Positions 61,252 to 64,000 of a stretch of DNA of 64,000 nt are shown piece after piece. The position numbers were made by a program, and so were the translations under genes. The stretch is from contig NZ_FNSW01000002.1 of NCBI RefSeq assembly GCF_900104695.1, positions 62,001 through 126,000 on the forward strand, read 5' to 3'. Position 1 is the stretch's first letter. Each line of letters starts with the position of its first letter. The DNA comes from Paenibacillus sp. GP183. Lineage in GTDB: Bacteria; Bacillota; Bacilli; Paenibacillales; NBRC-103111. A model generated the notes under the pieces. That model saw only the letters and a program-made list of their open reading frames with translations, had not been told where the DNA came from and searched no databases.

Positions 61252-62541
61252 TTATGCAGCGTCTGTAAAAACGGCACTCGCTTTTTCGGGAGAAAACGTT
61301 TCTCCTCGTTGGACGATGCCGATCAGTATCCGAGCCAGTTTTCCAAGCAGTTTAAATATCGACTGTTGTTTCTTCATTTTCTTGACTTGAACATTGTTTT
61401 CATGCATCTGTCGAAAGACGGGATTCGTTCCCACGAGGGTGATCGTAGCCAGATACATATATTTTCGCAGCTTCGCATCTCCCCGTTTGGAAAGCACGAT
61501 CTGCCCCTTGCGCTTGCCAGACATGCTTTCGGCCAGATTTAAGCCCGCTTTACGCAATAACTGACGTCCATGGGCATACTGTTTGAGGTCGCCTGCACCG
61601 GAGAGAATGGCCGCGATGAAGATCGTGCCGAGGCCTTTGACCGACCGTAGTTGCTGGGCCATAGGGATCTTAACGAGAAGTGCCCGTACTTCCTGTTCCA
61701 TCTTCTCTAGCATTTCAACGATACGCTCATACTCTTCCAATAACCGCTCTAAATCCTGCTTCGCTTCGCTCAGAGCTGTCGTGTCTCCCACACTCTTCTT
61801 CGCTTGAGCGATGAGTTGCGCCGCTTTCTCCATTCCGGTTGACCCGCCCGCTCGCTTCATATGCTGCTCTCTCCAACCGGTGATGACCTCCGATACGGAT
61901 AGAGATTCTAATTCTAGCGGAGAAGGAAATTCTTTGAGCGTAGCCAAGGATCGTGGGCAGGTCCAATCCTTGAAAACCGACGTGTACTCGGGGAACCGAA
62001 TGTCCAACCAACGGATGAGCCGATTCTGCAGACGGACGCTATGAGTCACCCAAAATTCCCGATCACTCATCATCGTACGCAACCTTTGGAACACGCTTGC
62101 CTGTCGAGTATAATCGTAGTAGTATCCTCGACAGACGACGTCTGCAATGACAAGTGCGTCCTTGGGGTCACTCTTGGATGGACTGTTATCGCGGTTCTCC
62201 TTGTTTCTTTTGGTGGTGGCCGGGTTCACCATGACGACGTTAAGGCCTTTGTTTGCAAGCCAATTCGCCAAGTTCCACCAATAGTGTCCTGTAGGTTCCA
62301 TACCGATGATGACGGTCTTCAGTCGGTGCTTTCGTTGTAATTCATCCATCCAACGTTGTAATTTTTCATAACCTTCAAGCGCATTTTTGAACGTGAGATG
62401 TCGCTTAGCAAGAACGATGCCTCGAAAGTTAGTGGCTTGAGCTACATGAGTTTCCTTTGCCATGTCGATGCCTACAACGAGCTGAGTCGGGGAAATTCGT
62501 TCAATCCGTTGATTTTGTCCGTTGATTTGTTTAAACTTCAT
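61252..62541 (-). CDS. IS110-family transposase, copy B
   Basis: 429 residues from ATG 62541 behind AAAGGAGGCGCTCTT. It has the same DEDD and transposase_20 motifs as copy A (VVGIDMAKETHVAQ, IGMEPTGHYWWNLAN, KSDPKDALVIADVV, LNLAESMSGKRKGQ). It differs by scattered substitutions, for example LVKIPMAQQ for LGEIPMAQQ. Intact. Confidence 0.95.
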   Translation of the reverse strand: MKFKQINGQNQRIERISPTQLVVGIDMAKETHVAQATNFRGIVLAKRHLTFKNALEGYEKLQRWMDELQRKHRLKTVIIGMEPTGHYWWNLANWLANKGLNVVMVNPATTKRNKENRDNSPSKSDPKDALVIADVVCRGYYYDYTRQASVFQRLRTMMSDREFWVTHSVRLQNRLIRWLDIRFPEYTSVFKDWTCPRSLATLKEFPSPLELESLSVSEVITGWREQHMKRAGGSTGMEKAAQLIAQAKKSVGDTTALSEAKQDLERLLEEYERIVEMLEKMEQEVRALLVKIPMAQQLRSVKGLGTIFIAAILSGAGDLKQYAHGRQLLRKAGLNLAESMSGKRKGQIVLSKRGDAKLRKYMYLATITLVGTNPVFRQMHENNVQVKKMKKQQSIFKLLGKLARILIGIVQRGETFSPEKASAVFTDAA

Positions 62542-62688
62542 AATAAGAGCGCCTCCTTTGATGTTGTTGTGGAAAAACCCATCATACCGAGGCGCTCCTT
62601 TTTTAGCAAAGGCCATTTCTTAGCCCATACAGGAATGTTTAGCGTAACGAAGGGCTGCTGGATGCATCATAATCTCACCTTCATCAAC

Positions 62689-62967
62689 CTAATCAGGCAT
62701 CCGCATAAGTGCAACCCTCAGTATGTTTTTGCCCTCTTCACTATTCAATAAATCGATAGGCTTGACGTTATCTAAAGCTGGTACCGATTTAAATAACCAT
62801 GTTCTAGCATGATTCCTAAGTCTATAGTTCAGTACAATCGCAATATCTTTCGGTACACTGATATCACCGAATTCGATTTCACTCTCAACAACACTTTTAC
62901 TGCAATTGTCTACAAACTTGAGCCAATGATCTTCGTGATAGTCTTTTAAGGATACTTCAAATCCCAT
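62689..62967 (-). CDS. Small protein with a DUF2384-like C-terminus
   Basis: 92 residues; ATG 62967 is preferred because AAGAGGTG lies about 9 bases upstream, while ATG 62973 is too close. The last 30 residues, VPALDNVKPIDLLNSEEGKN, then ILRVALMRMP, resemble the Xre/MbcA/ParS toxin-binding (DUF2384) segment of antitoxins. The N-terminal part is not an obvious DNA-binding domain, and no RES-domain toxin is adjacent. The family call is tentative. Confidence 0.45.
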   Translation of the reverse strand: MGFEVSLKDYHEDHWLKFVDNCSKSVVESEIEFGDISVPKDIAIVLNYRLRNHARTWLFKSVPALDNVKPIDLLNSEEGKNILRVALMRMPD

Positions 62968-62983
62968 GACCATTCTCACCTCT

Positions 62984-63003
62984 TGTATCCGTTAGCTCAG
63001 TCC
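62984..63003 (-). repeat. Cassette-type repeat, box A fragment
   Basis: TGTATCCGTTAGCTCAGTCC resembles the box A core (TTCCGTTAGCTCAA). It lies just 5' of the DUF2384-like gene on the minus strand. Without stem or box B it is a weak copy. Confidence 0.35.
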
Positions 63004-63205
63004 TTTAACTTTTTCTTCAACAAAAGCTCGTCATCTTTAATATAGTTGCAATGATACCAGAATGATGCACTTCCACGACAGAGTAGTTTAGTGCAATCGT
63101 TGACTGCTTCTTTATGGACGACGTGGTATCAAGACTTTGTTTAATCAATATTAATGTCACCTCTATATTACTCATATAGCCTCTGCCGGAGGTATAAATT
63201 ATTGG

Positions 63206-64000
63206 CTACAATTCATTGATAAATGCATAATTTCCTTGAACTTGTACGTATTCGTGTGCTGGTGCAGAAATCTTGTCTACCTTGCTCGCTTTAATCATTA
63301 TGACTTCATTTCCTTTATACGTTGTTTTACTTATTGTACCTGTAACTTTAATCCAATTGTCTTTGGCAAATTTCTCAGCATGGTCGAATTGGACCAATAC
63401 TCCGAAAGGGAGAGCATCAGCCGAACAGCATTGAATTTCAAATCTGGAAATCGAAAACATGTTCTGCGGCATCGCCTGTTCTCGATAAACAAATCCGCTG
63501 TTGATTTCGATCTGTTTTCCAACAAAGCTGTCTTTGAACATCTCAAGTGTGGACAATACTTCTACAAATCCTTTGTCTTTAACCTTAATCTTCTCTTTTT
63601 TATACAACTGTATGGCGAAATTTGCAAAATCATTGCTATATTTGTCCAATTTAAGTTCTTCTTTAATTTGTTCATCTTCCTTAGTCAATGACTCTGTCTC
63701 AGTGTTGTGTACTATGGCTGGATTGTAGGAAACACCGGATGATGAATATGCAGCTTTAACAATATTAGCCGAACCAGTCAGATTCATTCCCTTTTTGGCA
63801 GCCATTGCACTGCCGACCGACGTATCAGGAAGGATAAACCCAAGCATCAGAGGAAATAAGAACAAGCCGTAAATCGTACCTCTAAGTATGAGCGAATTGG
63901 AAGGTTCATGGTGGCAATCGCAGTCGATCTGCTGTCCCCGGAAGATGCGGTAAGCCGAATAGCCTTGATAGGCCGCTATAACGTATAATCCGACTGCCGA
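63206..64000 (-). CDS. TIGR03943/YcgQ family protein (partial, start outside window)
   Basis: The frame is open to the right edge of the window, so the N-terminus is missing from view. The visible part has a membrane helix (SAVGLYVIAAYQGY), a cytoplasmic or loop segment with DCDCHHEPSNS, a second helix IYGLFLFPLMLGFILP, and a large C-terminal extracellular beta domain ending HAEKFAKDNWIKVTGTISKT and VDKISAPAHEYVQVQGNYAF. This is the YcgQ pattern. In Bacillus subtilis ycgQ lies with the permease-like ycgR in the Zur (zinc) regulon, so a role in metal homeostasis is likely. Confidence 0.8.
   Translation of the reverse strand, partial: SAVGLYVIAAYQGYSAYRIFRGQQIDCDCHHEPSNSLILRGTIYGLFLFPLMLGFILPDTSVGSAMAAKKGMNLTGSANIVKAAYSSSGVSYNPAIVHNTETESLTKEDEQIKEELKLDKYSNDFANFAIQLYKKEKIKVKDKGFVEVLSTLEMFKDSFVGKQIEINSGFVYREQAMPQNMFSISRFEIQCCSADALPFGVLVQFDHAEKFAKDNWIKVTGTISKTTYKGNEVIMIKASKVDKISAPAHEYVQVQGNYAFINEL

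Larger units (their letters stand above)
60867..62638 (-). mobile_element. IS110-family element, copy B
   Basis: About 1.77 kb, near-identical to copy A, with the same inner ends and GT at both junctions (60865-60866 and 62637-62638). Inserted in the same position of a different cassette-type repeat. Confidence 0.85.

Noticed and set aside
18581-63003. Interpretation of the repeats as canonical integron attC sites
   Set aside because: The boxes lack the GTTRRRY/RYYYAAC core pair, the boxes at the two ends are direct rather than inverse, and no IntI-type integrase is present; only the organisation is attC-like.
18581-63003. Interpretation of the repeats as simple transcription terminators
   Set aside because: Most copies lack a T-run after the stem, and the conserved outer boxes are not needed for termination; several genes have separate true terminators.

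Overview
The window looks like accessory DNA from a Paenibacillus-type member of the Bacillales. The grounds are strong AGGAGG ribosome binding sites with frequent GTG/TTG starts, YesM/YesN two-component genes beside a carbohydrate ABC operon, and Spo0E-like, YolD-like and YcgQ/TIGR03943 proteins. This assignment is inference from gene content. No rRNA, tRNA or CRISPR array was seen. Insertion sequences, truncated genes and frameshifted genes are frequent, so this is plastic DNA: either a large plasmid or a chromosomal region that has taken up one.

Layout. 0-6.9 kb: an IS630 end that has cut off an aminoglycoside-phosphotransferase-like gene, then small hypothetical and broken genes. 6.9-18.4 kb: a carbohydrate-use locus, all on the plus strand: YesM-type sensor kinase, YesN-type AraC response regulator, lipoprotein binding protein, two permeases, a GH95-like glycoside hydrolase, a GH4 glycosidase and a broken Gfo/Idh dehydrogenase. 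18.6-23 kb: a MerR regulator with two matching palindromic operators, a dehydrogenase, a 5'-truncated MFS pump, and an ECF sigma factor with its DGPF/YciI partner. 23-35 kb: methionine aminopeptidase, TetR, two SDR-type enzymes, a GC-rich beta-propeller protein, an IS110 element and small stress or unknown genes. 35.7-37.2 kb: an IS1380 element. 37.3-47.9 kb: a plasmid-type replicon with 14 iterons, an adjacent putative initiator, a second replication-like gene, a DnaA-box-like site, a Spo0E-like gene, a MazF/PemK-like protein, cytochrome P450, and an operon encoding a Rad52-like annealing protein. 48.6-63 kb: many small single genes, nearly all on the minus strand, two near-identical IS110 copies, and at the right edge a partial TIGR03943 gene.

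The most notable structure is a dispersed non-coding repeat with about 17 copies between 18.6 and 63 kb. Read on the minus strand, each copy has box A (a small hairpin around CTAACGGnAACGATAG), a central hairpin whose sequence differs from copy to copy while pairing is kept, and box B (near GCTAACGGGCAG). Every copy I could orient points the same way. Copies usually sit just 3' of a single gene, sometimes with the stop codon inside box A. The three IS110-family elements are each inserted inside a copy, at defined cores. This resembles the organisation of integron gene cassettes and their attC sites, and the IS1111-attC elements that target them, but the boxes do not match attC consensus and no intact integrase is present. 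It is offered as a candidate undescribed cassette-like system.
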